Shown in pieces: positions 34,350 to 46,017 of a stretch of 64,000 nucleotides of DNA (the first letter of the stretch is position 1; each line of letters starts with the position of its first letter). The stretch covers positions 12,934,501 through 12,998,500 of the forward strand of contig JAUCBN010000042.1 of NCBI GenBank assembly GCA_035048815.1, written 5' to 3'. Origin of the DNA: Abelmoschus esculentus. Lineage: Eukaryota; Streptophyta; Magnoliopsida; Malvales; Malvaceae. A program made the position numbers and the translations under genes. The notes beneath the pieces are model-generated. The model saw only the letters and a program-made list of their open reading frames with translations. It ran no database searches and was not told the origin of the DNA.

Positions 34350-34588
34350 AGAAATTTTTACGGCGAGTGTCGAACACTGCTAAACATTATTAACGCTGAA
34401 TACTACTGAACACAATTAAATTAATTAATAAATGTTAAAATTTTTAAAGACTCAACATATCATTAATAAAAGAGTGATAGACTCAAGTTCTTGATATTTT
34501 TAATCTTTATTAATTAATTTAATAATATTCAATAATATTCGTCGTTAGTGATGTTCAGTGATGTTCGACACTCGTCGTAGACTCATCC
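34350..34588. mobile_element. Mutator-like foldback element (copy C), 239 bp
   Basis: Inverted arms (GCGAGTGTCGAACACTGC on the left, ...GATGTTCGACACTCGTCGTAG on the right) match the family at 811 and 1704. Flanks TTATAATTT (34341-34349) and TTGTAATTT (34589-34597) match at 8 of 9. Non-coding. Confidence 0.72.
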
Positions 34589-34597
34589 TTGTAATTT

Positions 34598-35885
34598 CTA
34601 ATGAAACTTAGAGATTTCAAGCAGGTTAAATCTAAAAATTTATATTTCATAAAAATTCTAAATGTTTATATATTGGTTTATTTTGATATACAATTTGTGT
34701 ATTTTTTATACATTATTCGTATAGAAAATTACACAATATATATTTTTTTAAATCTAAAACTTAAAACCTTAACCTTAAAACTTTAAAATCAAAACCATAA
34801 ATTTTAAACTTTAATCTTAAATTTTAAATTCCAAACCATATAACTAAAACCCTAAATTAAATCTTTAATCTCTAAATTTAATATATATATATATATATAT
34901 ACCACAACATACATTAAATTTCCTCTTTTCGTTCCTAATTTATTTTATTAGATAAAATAATCAAAATTTTGGATAAACTAATTATATGTATTGATATATA
35001 TTATTAATTATTTTAATAATTTTTAAAATTATAGGAACTAAAACGTGATTATTTGCTTAGGATAAGATATATAAAAAACACATTTTATGCTATTTTTAAG
35101 GTTTTGTTTAGTTTTTAATGCGAAAATAATAATACTTTATTAAAACAATAATTACTACTTTAATTTTTAATTAATTTTTTAAACGAATAAATACATAAAT
35201 TAAAAATATTTAAAAAATATCACATTTTAAGTCTCCATGATTTCATAAGTTTCTAAAGTAATTAATGTTACATACCGGTGTGTGGCATATATCAGTACAC
35301 GACGTTTATTTTATATATTTTTTTTAATTTTTAATTGTAAATTTTTAACCTTCGACGGTCAAGGACGTGCAGCATGTTAAGGTGCAGTTAAAATACGAAA
35401 AATATCAAAATTGATCTACGAATTAAAATATTAGACTTTTTATAATATTTTTGAGGTTTTTAGTTTTTTTAAGTACCGATGTTTATTTTGTAAGAATTAA
35501 TATTTTATCTCAAATAAAAATTTTATAAAAAAACAAGTATCGATACTTAAAAAAATTAAAAGATAACAAAAAAATATTATCAAAAGGTTTAACATTTTTA
35601 GTTCGTAGAAAAATTTTAAAATTTATCGTATCTTAGACGTGTCGTACCCCAGATATACCCACTATATTTTTGTTTATTTGTAGAACAGTAGATGTGATAA
35701 TCACGACGACATGAGATTTTGTTGCCCGATTGTTATTACCCCTCAATGAATTGTTAAAATTCATTCTGTCATGTAATTAATTTATTAAATTTTGAACATG
35801 ATATATAAGTCTTGATTTAATGAAATACTTTAAAATAATTGAATGCAATTTATTATTATGACAAAAGAAAATATAAAATATCAAT
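34598..35885. other. AT-rich intergenic stretch
   Basis: Mostly homopolymer-rich sequence, with a TA microsatellite at about 34880-34900. Near 35440-35600 short inverted tracts around AAGTACCGATGTTTA and AAGTATCGATACTTA suggest another decayed foldback repeat. No gene. Confidence 0.45.
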
Positions 35886-36062
35886 GCACGAATCATCTAG
35901 CCTCGATGATTAAGGGAACGATTGTTATTCTTAGAGGTCACGGGTTTGAGCACCAATAATATCAGTACAGTGTTTGAGCGATCAATGTCTAATGGTTGAG
36001 AGTATACTCTAAAATAAATACTACTGTAACACTGTAGCTGATTAAAAAAATTAAAAAATAAA
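35886..36062 (+). mobile_element. tRNA-derived SINE
   Basis: Starts GCACGAATCATCTAGCCTCG, has a box-A-like TAGCCTCGATGATTAAGG, a box-B-like GGTTTGAGCACC, the family body (CAATGTCTAATGGTTGAGAG, ACTGTAGCTGATT) and an A-rich tail. Flanks around ATATCAAT and AAATTCAAT hint at a duplication. A second, 5'-truncated box-B-containing piece lies at about 36085-36165. Confidence 0.65.
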
Positions 36063-36169
36063 AATAAAAATTCAATTTGTATGAATCAAGAAGGTCACGA
36101 GTTCGAACACCAATATTACAACACAGTGTTCGAAAGAAAGTGAATTGGTCTTTGGGTGATTATAATGGA

Positions 36170-39100
36170 AGCAATAAAAAATTATATAATAATTTATAAT
36201 ATTTCGACTTTTCAACCAAGTGTACCTTCATTACTTTAGCTATCACACTAAGAATTTTTTTTATAAATTCACTAATTTATTTTTCTTTTTATAGGCTAAG
36301 GATATAATATTTATAACCCTCAAAGCTTATAATCTCAAAGCTTTGATAACACACTCTTTGAAAAAAAATATAAATTTAACGATTAAAGAAAATATTCGCA
36401 AAGCAAAGTGTTTGCACAATTGTCGTCTAAAATTTAAACAATTAAGCAAATACGATAATTTGTTTCACTAGTGTTTTCTAAAATAAAATTGATAATTTAA
36501 GTTCAAACACAACTTTTCTATGCAAATAATATTGGCATTATGTTTTTTATTGTGTCGGATACAAGTAATTAAATAAATTAAAAATATATGTGTATTGTAT
36601 ATGATTATATAAAATTATTTAAATTATAATTAATTAATATTATAACATTATAAATATATAATTAAATTTAAATATAAACTCAAACAATTCGACTCAATTA
36701 AAAAATTAAATAAAATTTTTATATATAAACTTATCTATTTACGATCCAAAAAAAATTAACTTGATTTGGTCGAATGTTAACCCTACCTCATTTATTGGTG
36801 TAGAAGTGGAGATAGAAGTTTTTTTGAACCTCCCTCAAAGGAATTTTCTACGAAACTCATCTTGATTTGGACATCAACTCCCATTATACACTAAACTACA
36901 ATTCCGTTTCGTTAACATCAAAGTTGAAAGCTGACAACTTAACCAGTCTAAGCTCGGACAGGAATACGCTTCAGACATGGTGTTGAAACTTCCAACCTAT
37001 ACATGTCTTAGAAAGTACGTTAACAAATGATGTTGGCTTCAAATCTTGACAAAAACCAACAGTTATCGTGTAACAAGATTTCTAATGCATGTGTTTGAAG
37101 TTTGCATTCCCAAAGAAACATCAAATTCAATATTTATTACAGACTTGATTTTGGTGCATAAATCTTTTAGTAGAGATTTATTTTACGTATGTAAAGTTTT
37201 TAATTTAAAATTGGTTTAAACGATATCGAACTGATGGTGACAACTAATTCGATATTGATTGCATGTTTTCTTTTCTCATGCTGAGGTTCTGGTGATGTCA
37301 GTGTACCCATTCAAGGAATTCAGACCAATCTAACATCTTCCATCCGGAGTTAATTCTTTCCTGTTTATAAACATCATGGATCAAACGACAGGACCAACAC
37401 CTTTGACTTGTTGCCCTAAATTATTTGTTGGTAAAAGTCTCTTTCACAAGTAACGCGCCCATTGCCTCGATCAGCAACACATCGACCTCTCATCATCATC
37501 ATCATCGCCACCACCACCATTACACCAGTTTCCTTTTTCTTCCGGCTCTTAGCTTTTCTAAAAACATGAAGAAACAGGCGTCAGCCGTCAGCTTTCCATG
37601 TATCTGGTAGCTTTCCACCTTCCATTCCTGACACTTGAGCCAACACCAAAGTTAATATGAATCTGTATATTGAAGTCTGGTTTGTTTAAAGCGCAACACA
37701 GTTTCTGCATCTTCGTAAGGCAACGAAGCCTGAAAATATTGCTAGCTTTCGTATGACTGACTGGTTCATGAGAAATGAATCGGGGTGGGGTCGAATCCAT
37801 GGACTTTGGGGGTACATGAATAGACGTGTCGACCCACCATACGGTCACCCTTCTTGAGATTTTGTCTTGGCTCCAGGGTAAAGACAACTGCATGGCGACA
37901 AGAAGCCAAAAAAGGGGAATACAAAGTATATATATATACAGGAATAGAATAATATTCGACTTGTATTTGTTAAAACTTTTGTTATTTAGTCTAATTCATT
38001 ACTCGTTAAGTTCGATAAAATTTTACTTAACTTAAATCTACGTCGACAATCACTACCGTTTCATTTTATTTAACACTTTGACATAGAAAATGTCACGGTA
38101 AGGTGCTAGGAAGCTGCAGGAGCCTGATTTATTTTGGTGGGGGGTGCACTTAGGAAGGCATTGGAGTTTGGTGCCGTATCGTCTGCCATGGCATGCGGTG
38201 GAGGGATGTGGGATATTAAAGCCATAGGGGGAGCCTTAAAGCTGAAGCCAAGTAATAAAAGGTAAAGTGAAAATCTCAAAGAGGTAATGAGTTAAAACAA
38301 CAGCATCCGAGAAAACAATATATATTTATTTAATTATCTGTATCCGTTTCTTAACCGATTAATTCGAATCAAAGAGTAAATCTTATTTCATTTCTGAATG
38401 AAAATGGGATTTAATTTGCATGTGAATCTGTGATTACACTGTTAAATTATGGCCTGTCTGTAGGTATATTTGTCTCTGATGATGGGCCAAGCTTTTTAAA
38501 GGGTACTTTATTGACTCTGTAGGAACTGAATGGAAGTCCCTCAACAATTTTGTCTTACTTTAAAGTCACTTTATCTTGCTTTAGGGTTCTTTCTTTTCAT
38601 CTACTTTTGTTAACTTTTTTACTTTTGGGTAACTTTTTTCCCAAATGGATTATTCTTAAAATTTACCCAAAGTCACGTTTGCTTTTCATAACCTGACACT
38701 CCTCAACAACCAGCTTGTCAGACACCAATTTTTTTTAAAAAATAGATTAAAAAGAGAGAAAAAATGAACTGTTGGTCTAAATTACAAGCGGTTTAATATT
38801 ATTTAAGTATATTTTAAGTTTAATAAGGCGTACGACAAGAGATAATTGAAATTGTTCAGGATAAAGTCTTGAATAACCGAGAGGGCGACCCTAGAAAGAC
38901 ATGGCCAAGGAAAACAAGACTGAAAGTTCCATGGCGAAACAAACAAATTGTTCTAAAGTGTGAGGCTTTAAATGGTGTCGGAAGTGAAATGAATTTCCCT
39001 GGATTCCACTTTAATATTGTGTCATTTTCTCTTTTGGGTTTCAGTGTCTGCTGCAAAAGATGCCAATTCCTTGGATACCAACAAAACTAAACCAGACAGA

Positions 39101-39453
39101 CATTGCCCCCACCCCCCTTAGGTTTCCAGTGCAGAAACCCCATTCCCCATTCCTCATCTTTTCTCAGTAGAATTATTGAACTGCTTTTGGATTATGTGTT
39201 CCCTTCATCCCAAGCCTAATTCAAATCTACAACCATGGTTAATGCTGCTGTCTGAGAATGGTAGTGTACAGGTAACAGAATCCATTACCAACCCCAACCC
39301 ATGAGTAACGCGAATGCATCGACCATTATCAATATATTTGTATTCAACATTGGAAAAAGGAAAGAAAAGATTGAAAATAGTTCTTCAACTTTGTATAGCA
39401 AGATATACCTAAAAAGGTAAGAATGAGTTATTGCATGACTGAATTTTTTACGG
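36170..39453. other. Intergenic region, partly less AT-rich, no firm gene
   Basis: Positions 36780-39250 are richer in G and C than the flanks and contain short frames, including a His-rich one near 37480-37610 (HHHHHRHHHHY). None has both an ATG and family resemblance. This may be promoter, non-coding RNA or gene remnant. I could not identify a microRNA fold by eye. Confidence 0.35.
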
Positions 39454-39680
39454 TGCAAATTGTCTACCTCTAATCATCTATCAATTATGTACTATTTTAA
39501 ATTAATGAGTTTAAGGTTAAGGATTGTGGTAATGTTTTAAGAAATTAGGGCTAGAGTGTATTTGTTAAGGTGTAGGTTTTAAGATGTAAAAATTAAGGTC
39601 AGAGTTTAGAACTTAATTTTTTAAGAACTTTTAGTAAAGGGCACGAAAGGATACATAATTAGGGGTAAGAGATTTCTACT
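39454..39680 (-). repeat. Telomere-like dispersed repeat, copy 1
   Basis: On the minus strand it shows the family layout: GTAGAAATC-type end, TTTAAAAAATTAA, many CCTAAA/ACCTTAA words, CTCATTAATTTAAA, and a GTAGACAATTTGC end. It is the most diverged of six copies in the window. Confidence 0.6.
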
Positions 39681-39714
39681 CATTGCTTATAGGTTGGTAT
39701 ATTGTTTTGGGGTA

Positions 39715-39971
39715 AAAATTATATGCCTCTTTATGGTTCACTCTCATGCTTCTTTTAAAAATTTTCTAAATAATTGAATTTTTAACCATAACTCTTATTT
39801 TTATATCCTAAACCCTAAACCCTATATCCTAAAAAATACACTCTACCCCTAATTCTCTAAACCCTAACCACAACTCATAACCTTGAATCCTAGTCCCTAA
39901 CCCATAATCTCTCTAATTTGAAACGGAGGCACCGAAAGAGGCATGAGAAAGAGGTAGATGATTTCCACCCA
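39715..39971 (+). repeat. Telomere-like dispersed repeat, copy 2
   Basis: Order of motifs: ATGCCTCTTTATGG, AAATTTTCTAAATAATTGAA, ATATCCTAAACCCTAAACCC, AATACACTCTACCCCTAATT, CTAAACCCTAACCACAACTC, CTCTAATTTGAAACGGAGGC, GAAAGAGGTAGATGATTTCC. The centre is an imperfect CCCTAAA array. Confidence 0.75.
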
Positions 39972-40003
39972 TTGTTTTCACATGTACCTAGTTATATTAT
40001 ACG

Positions 40004-40255
40004 AGTAGAAATTCGCTTCCCTTTAATTGTACATCCTTTCATACCTCCTATTAAAAATTTTTAAAAAATTAAATTCTAAACTCTAACCCTAATTTTCTAC
40101 GTCCTAAACTCTAAAACCTACACCCTAAAAATATATGTTATCCTTATTTCCCTAAACCCTAACCACAACTCTTAACCTTATACCCTAAATACTAAATCTA
40201 TTAATTTAAAGTAAAGCACGAAAGAAAACACAATTAAAGACATACGATTTACACG
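40004..40255 (+). repeat. Telomere-like dispersed repeat, copy 3
   Basis: Same order of motifs as copy 2, only 32 bp further on: GTAGAAATTCGCTTCC, AAAATTAAATTCTAAACTCT, ACACCCTAAAAATATATGTT, CTAAACCCTAACCACAACTC, AATTTAAAGTAAAGCACGAA, ACGATTTACACG. Confidence 0.75.
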
Positions 40256-41340
40256 TTATACATATAGCTGCTTTAAACCAGTACCTAAAACTAGCAATGG
40301 CAAACACCAGTCATTTTAATATGCAGTGTTTCAAGCATTGGGTTGGTTTCATATTTAATATCAATGCTGTTTTGGTTGGTTTCATATACGTACAAATTGT
40401 GCATCTTGTAATTGAGGGGAAATAGCAGGGACATAGGAATTGGGAGGAGGATGACAGAAGAACGAAAATGATAAAGGGGGAGAATATCACTTGACATGTG
40501 CCACCATAACTCATTCATTAGCTGAGTGACCTTCAGCCAACTCAAATCATTAGGATTCCCTTGGTTTTTTACTTTATTGAAGATAGGGGTTATAATGAGA
40601 GAAGGGAAAACGTTTACTTCAAATTTGAGAGTTAAAAGAGGAGAAGAAGAATCAATTACGGTTGGTTCAAGTGATAAACAATTGGGTATTACAGTTTTTG
40701 AGTTCGAGACCTTATGTATATAGAAAAATTTCAATCACTAAAATCAGTTATAGGACACAAATCGATTTAAATTAATCAGGATAAAACACTATAAAGCCAG
40801 AATTACAGCTAAAAGAAGAAAAGAGGGTGAAAATCTGTTCTAGCAATGATTACAGACATTTTGAAAGTGACAAATCTTGCTTCCTTCGCCTTCAGAAAAG
40901 CTGCCCTATGAGGAAAAACAGTAATAATTAATCAAGTAAATCAGGTGTTTAGTTGGCTCTCATTTAAGTTTACAGGTTTGCTTAATTAATCAACCATAGT
41001 TGAGCATGGTTTACAAAAGGTCTCATTGAAATGGTGTGCCTGCAGGCTGCAATGCCTATGTACAGTATAATCACATTCCAAAACTGTTAATTAACTTGTA
41101 ACGTAACCTACTAACACAATATAGTTTTTTTAAACCATAAAAGATATTATTTTCATAAATTTAAATATATTCGATTTTACGTCCTTTTATTTATATGTGG
41201 TGAGTGGTGACAAATATGAACAGTCTAATAAATATACCTACATGTATGTGCAGTGTAGGAATTCATGCAGAATTAGGGTGTGATGTGAATAAACAATGAG
41301 GGTTTGTATATGTTGTGAGTAGGTGGGCTCAAACTCTCCC
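40256..41340. other. Upstream flank of the IDD gene, no gene assigned
   Basis: A minus-strand open stretch (40291-40734) has no ATG start and no recognised domain. The rest is AT-rich and probably includes the IDD promoter. Confidence 0.4.
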
Positions 41341-41356
41341 CCAACTCTCAAACCTC

Positions 41357-41364
41357 TTTATAAG
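41357..41364 (+). promoter_or_regulatory. Putative TATA box of the IDD gene
   Basis: TTTATAAG lies about 360 bp before the ATG at 41727. It would place the start near 41390 and give a leader of about 335 nt containing CT repeats and a run of about eleven C near 41619. Confidence 0.5.
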
Positions 41365-41726
41365 CAAAGACTTGGCTGCCCTTCAACATTAACTGCAACT
41401 GCTGAAGGTGGGTTTCAAATCAATGAAACAACAAATCCAAGAAAAAGAAAAGAAAAAGCTTTTCTTTTGAAAAAAGAGGGTCTTAAAGCTTAAAAGAAAG
41501 CTGATTGCAGAAAGCAGTAGCAAGCTTTTCCATCTTCATGTTCCCTCCTCCCCTCCCCTCCTCTCTTTCTCTCTCTCTATTCATTTTCCTTTTTATTATC
41601 AGTAAATTGCTGAATCCCCCCCCCCCCCCCTATTCCATCTTCCACCGTCTGTTTCTAAAAGATTGATTGATTTGCTCTCACCTCAACTTATAGTACTCTA
41701 ACAAAGTGGCTCACAGCAATAGCAAC

Positions 41727-43210
41727 ATGTTCGATAACACTAATACTGTTCCAGTGTTTCCATCTCCTTCCTCTGATCATCTAAATGGGGTCTCTCAGAA
41801 AAGAAAAAGAAGGCCAGCAGGTACCCCAGGTGAAAAGAAAAATGAAACCAAACCCTATATTTCTTCTTAATTCAATTGGTTTTTGATTCTTTTTGTTCAT
41901 TTCCTTTTACGTTTGTCAATGTAGACCCGGGTGCAGAGGTGGTTTCCTTATCACCAAAGACGTTGCTGGAATCAGACAGGTATGTGTGTGAGATCTGTAA
42001 CCAAGGGTTCCAAAGAGAACAGAACCTTCAGATGCACAGGAGAAGGCACAAGGTCCCCTGGAAGCTGCTGAAAAGGGAAACACAAGAGGTGAAAAAGAGG
42101 GTGTTCGTTTGCCCCGAGCCGAGCTGCCTGCACCATGACCCTTGCCATGCCTTGGGAGATCTGGTTGGCATCAAGAAACACTTCAGGAGGAAACACAGCA
42201 ATATGAAGAAATGGGTTTGCGACAAGTGTTCCAAGGGTTACGCGGTTCAGTCTGATTACAAGGCTCATCTCAAGATTTGTGGCACCCGAGGCCATTCTTG
42301 TGACTGTGGTCGTGTTTTTTCCAGGTGAGTTTTTTTCCTATATGTCGTATGTAATTATGATATCGTTTCCTTTTCTTTTCTGGGTTGTTCAATCTAAAAC
42401 AAAACCTAAATGATTAACAAATCCAAGAATGATTTAATCTACAGTACAAAATGACCTCATGTTTTGGTGTTTTGTCGTTTCAGAGTGGAGAGTTTCATTG
42501 AACACCAAGATGCTTGCACCGGTCGAGGACTAGGTGTCCAACCCGAATCGCAGGCGCTGCACGTGCAGCCGGGATGTTCTTCTCGAACGGATTCAAGCAC
42601 TAGTCCTTCAAGCGATACCAACTTTGTCATGGCTGTGGCGGGGCCTGCTTTCTTGCACAGCAATGCGTTTACTTATGACCACCGACACAACCTTGAACTT
42701 CAGCTTCTACCGTCATCAACCACTCAGTCACCGTTGAATTCCGACGAGAATTGCGAGACTTATTTGAAGCTTTCGATAGGGTCGAGTGACGGTGGCGAAA
42801 AGAGTGAAGCCAACAAGCTTAATTTAGAAGCTACTAAGTTGAAAGAGTTGGCAAGTGAGCAGCTAAAGTTGGCTATGGCCGAGAACACCTACGCTGAAAA
42901 GGCTAGACTCGAAGCAAAGAAGCTGATCGAGCTGGCCGAACTCGAGTTCGCAAGTGCTAGAAGGATAAGGCAACAAGCACAATGCGAACTCTCGAAGGCT
43001 AAAGTCTTGAAAGATCAGGCAACGAAGAAGATAAGTTCCACCATCATACAAATCACTTGTCAAGCTTGCAAGCACCAATTCCAAACACTAACAGCTGCGG
43101 TTCCAGCCGATGAGACCACACTTGCCATGAATTACATGTCGTCAACCACAACCGAAGGAGAAGTCGAGTGGCGGCAACTCGATCATACAACCCAAATAAT
43201 CAATTCTTAG
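41727..43210 (+). CDS. INDETERMINATE DOMAIN C2H2 zinc-finger factor, IDD14/15/16 (SHOOT GRAVITROPISM 5) type
   Basis: Nuclear transcription factor. IDD14/15/16 act in auxin-related organ shape, gravitropism and starch metabolism. Three exons, 41727-41829, 41925-42324 and 42484-43210, join in phase to 409 aa. The N-terminal nuclear signal KRKRRPAGTP starts at residue 25. The ID domain follows: ZF1 C56, C59, H72, H76 (with the hallmark QNLQMHRRRHKVPWKL); ZF2 around C97-H125; ZF3 C133, C136, H149, C153; ZF4 C160, C162, H175, C179. The second intron falls at the conserved R168 inside ZF4. The C-terminal third has a long Ala/Lys/Glu-rich coiled coil (roughly residues 270-345) and a CQAC--H motif, typical of the IDD14/15/16 branch. 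The gene looks intact. Alternative splicing of IDD14 relatives is known, and I see no sign of it here. Confidence 0.94.
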
Positions 43211-44173
43211 CCTTTGAAATCTCCTTGTTCACTTGTTCTTACACATTGAAAAAGGGAGAAAAAAGGGTCGTTTGTTTAATAGAAAAGTAGATGAAGCAAT
43301 TTAATGAAATATAGTGCAACAACATCATCTATATTATTAAGTTCTGGTATGAAAAGAAGAGGAAATGATTACGCCTTGCGATTCTGATACGAAGGACATA
43401 CGTATACAGAAAAATCAATGCTAAATTTGGCTTGCCATTTTAAAAGCCTGCTCAGCCACGACTAACTATTTCAGATGAAAAGCAATTACGTGCTTTTCTT
43501 TTTGTCCAGGTAGGTTTTACTTATGCTGCAAGGAAAAACAAAAAGAAGAAGAACAGAAAGAAAGGGTCCCAAAAATGGGTTGTTGCTGGTTAGATTTTAT
43601 GCATGATTATAGCTAAATGCCATGACACATGGACTATGGAACTCCTCTCATTGGGTTGGGGTGGGGGTCCATTTTAGCTAGAAAATGGGAAGAACCATTC
43701 AAAGATGCTGCTGACCCAGAGTTACAATGTTTGGATAGAAAGAAAGTGTGGAGGAAGAGAAAGAAAAGGGCTGTCATTTTCATTGCATTTGTGTCCTTAT
43801 TTAAATACTTATATGTAAAAGAAAAGGTGCCATGTTTTTCAGTGCCATGGTTGAAATGGTTAGTGGCAGGCCATAGTCCTTCTCAAACATAAAACAACGT
43901 TCACTTTATCAGAGAAATCACAAGAGGTTGCAGAGAGAGGGACACCAAACACCCTGCACTCTTTTTATTACCATTTCTTGCCCTAATTTTTATATGTCTT
44001 TTACTACAGCAAGTTGAGGCAAGGCAAAGGAGAAGACAGAATGAAAATGAACCAAAAGGTTTCCATTTTTCTCATCTTTTGTTTGTTTGACAGGACCACA
44101 TGCAAGCGCTCTTTCCACACCTTTTAATGCAGTTTCCTTTTCTTTGTCCTTTAGACGCTATATGAGTATAAAT
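43211..44173. other. 3' flank of the IDD gene
   Basis: Probable 3'UTR followed by spacer. An ATG-initiated frame (43629-43892, 87 aa, basic middle KKVWRKRKKR) resembles no known family and is not called a gene. Confidence 0.4.
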
Positions 44174-44420
44174 GAGTAGAAATTATTTATCTTTTTTTTT
44201 TATTTATTTATGTCTTCTATTGAATTTTTAAAAAAATTAAATTTTAAAACTTAACCCTTATTTTCTATATCTTAAACCATAAATCTTATGCCCTAAAAAG
44301 TACACCTAACCCTAATTCTCTAAACCATAACTATAACCCCTAACTTAAAACCTTAAACTGTACCCCTAAGCCCTCTAATTTAAAATAAAGGAATGAGAAA
44401 GAGGTAGACGATTTACACCC
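44174..44420 (+). repeat. Telomere-like dispersed repeat, copy 4
   Basis: Motifs in family order: GTAGAAATTATTTATC, AAAAATTAAATTTTAAAAC, CCCTAAAAAGTACACCTAAC, CTAAACCATAACTATAACCC, CCCTCTAATTTAAAATAAAG, GAAAGAGGTAGACGATTTAC. Confidence 0.75.
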
Positions 44421-44443
44421 CAAATAAATGGCATCACTTACAG

Positions 44444-44632
44444 AGCAAAAATCATTTGCCTCTTTATCGTGGCTCCATTCATGCCTCCTATGAAAATTTT
44501 CAATAAATTAAATTTTAAAGTCTAACCCTTATTTTTTATATCCTAAATCCTAAACCCTACGCCCTAAAAAATATACCCTACCCTTAACTCTCTATACCTT
44601 AACTATAACCCCTAAACTTCTAATTTAAAACG
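44444..44632 (+). repeat. Telomere-like dispersed repeat, copy 5
   Basis: Begins 23 bp after copy 4 in the same orientation: AAAATCATTTGCCTCTTTAT, AATAAATTAAATTTTAAAG, TCCTAAATCCTAAACCCTAC, CCCTAAAAAATATACCCTAC, CTTCTAATTTAAAACG. The right end is missing. Confidence 0.7.
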
Positions 44633-45242
44633 AATACAATACTTACATTAATTTCAAGTGCTTTAGGCTCTAACACTTATCTCTCAAAATAAAAAAAAGA
44701 AAACCAAGTCATCAGCCTTTTTCCTTTGTAGTAATCCTAAGAAAAGGTGAAACTACTTGTGTTTAATTAGTATAGTATTCGCAAAAGTTGGCTCGTCTTA
44801 TCCAAGTGTTAATCTTGGTGGATAGCTATAAAATCTATCCCACATGGTGAGGAGATAGGAAAGCCCTACTTTTAGAATTTGAGAATGATTTTATATGCAC
44901 ACACATGCACATGCAGCCTGCAGGCTTTCCCATAGTGACATACGAATCCCTATTTAATTGTCATTTCTGAATATAGTATGATTTATGACGTGGATATATT
45001 ATTAAAAAATTATAAATATATAAATTAATATTATTTTATAATCATTTTATACTATTTAAATATACCATAAAATACAAAAAGTTTCATTTTTCCCGAGGAA
45101 ATCAATATGGATAACAGAGGCAGAGCCAGAGAGGTGTGGCTGATAAGGGAATTTTACGGCCCAACTTCAACCCTCTTAGCCCTTACACGAGTATTTTTAG
45201 GTTTTTGCCCTAGAGGATATAAAAATATTATGTGAATTTATA
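44633..45242. other. Intergenic stretch, nothing recognised
   Basis: AT-rich sequence between the fifth telomere-like repeat and the foldback element. No ORF or bounded repeat. Confidence 0.5.
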
Positions 45243-45251
45243 TTTAATTTA

Positions 45252-46008
45252 GGCATAAAGATAATTTTAACATTTAATATTTATAATTTTTATTATTTTG
45301 GTCTTTATTTTTTATTTGGGAGAAATTTAGCTCTTAACCTATATTTTTTGACAAATAACTTATTTTTTAACTAACATGATAATTGGACCGTTAAAATTTT
45401 AACGATGATGACATGTCATATGTATATGATAATATGTTGTAAATGATATGGCATCTAACCTATCAAATACATATATATATATATATGAAATATAATTTTA
45501 AAATATAAAATAATTAAAATTTAAATAAAATATTAAAAAATAATTAATTCTAAAATAAAAGGCTACTAAACATTCTCAAACCTAACTACGATAGAATCAA
45601 AGTCCTATCTTAAAAAAATATGAACACAGTTCAAAATTAATTAATTTTTTAAAGTAGGATTTTGATTCTATCATAGTTAGGTTGAGAATGTTTAGTAGTA
45701 TTTTATTTTAGAATTAATTAATTTTTTAATATTTTATTTAAATTTTAATTGTTTTATATTTTATATTAGAATAAAATTATATTTCATATATATATATTTG
45801 ATAGGTTAAATGTCATGTTATTTAAAATATATTATCATATGTGTATGCCATGTATCATTGTTAGATTTTTAACGGTTCAATTATCATGGCAGTTAAAAAA
45901 TAAGCTATTTGTCAAAAAGATATAGGTTAATGGCTAAATTTATCCCAAAAAGAATAAGGCCAAGCGATAAAAATTATAAACGTTAAGGGTTAAAATTATC
46001 TTTATACC
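45252..46008. mobile_element. Mutator-like foldback element, 757 bp, perfect 9-bp TSD
   Basis: Almost the whole element is two inverted arms of about 370 bp. The left end GGCATAAAGATAATTTTAAC is answered by GGTATAAAGATAATTTTAAC in reverse complement. Pairing continues through AACCTATATTTTTTGACAAA, ATGATAATTGGACCGTTAAA and AACCTATCAAATACATATAT to the centre near 45635. The flanks TTTAATTTA (45243-45251 and 46009-46017) are identical. There is no transposase, so it must have moved in trans. It is a different family from the elements at 811, 1704 and 34350. Confidence 0.88.
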
Positions 46009-46017
46009 TTTAATTTA

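Noticed and set aside
35886..36062. Functional tRNA gene
   Set aside because: Box A and B words are diverged, no cloverleaf stems close, and the sequence continues into a SINE body with an A-rich tail.
37425..37610. His-rich 61-codon frame
   Set aside because: Starts at TTG, and the His tract comes from a CAT/CAC microsatellite.
38090..38280. Possible microRNA precursor in the less AT-rich region
   Set aside because: No convincing stem and no known mature microRNA sequence recognised by eye. A folding program would be needed.
39715..40255. True interstitial telomere array
   Set aside because: Units are irregular, and copies share non-telomeric ends in fixed order, pointing to a dispersed repeat instead.
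40291..40734. 147-codon minus-strand open frame
   Set aside because: The first codon is TTG, not ATG, and no domain is recognised. It may be chance or a fragment.
43629..43892. 87-codon ATG-initiated frame downstream of IDD
   Set aside because: No family resemblance, and it lies in the probable 3' flank of IDD. Kept only as a note.
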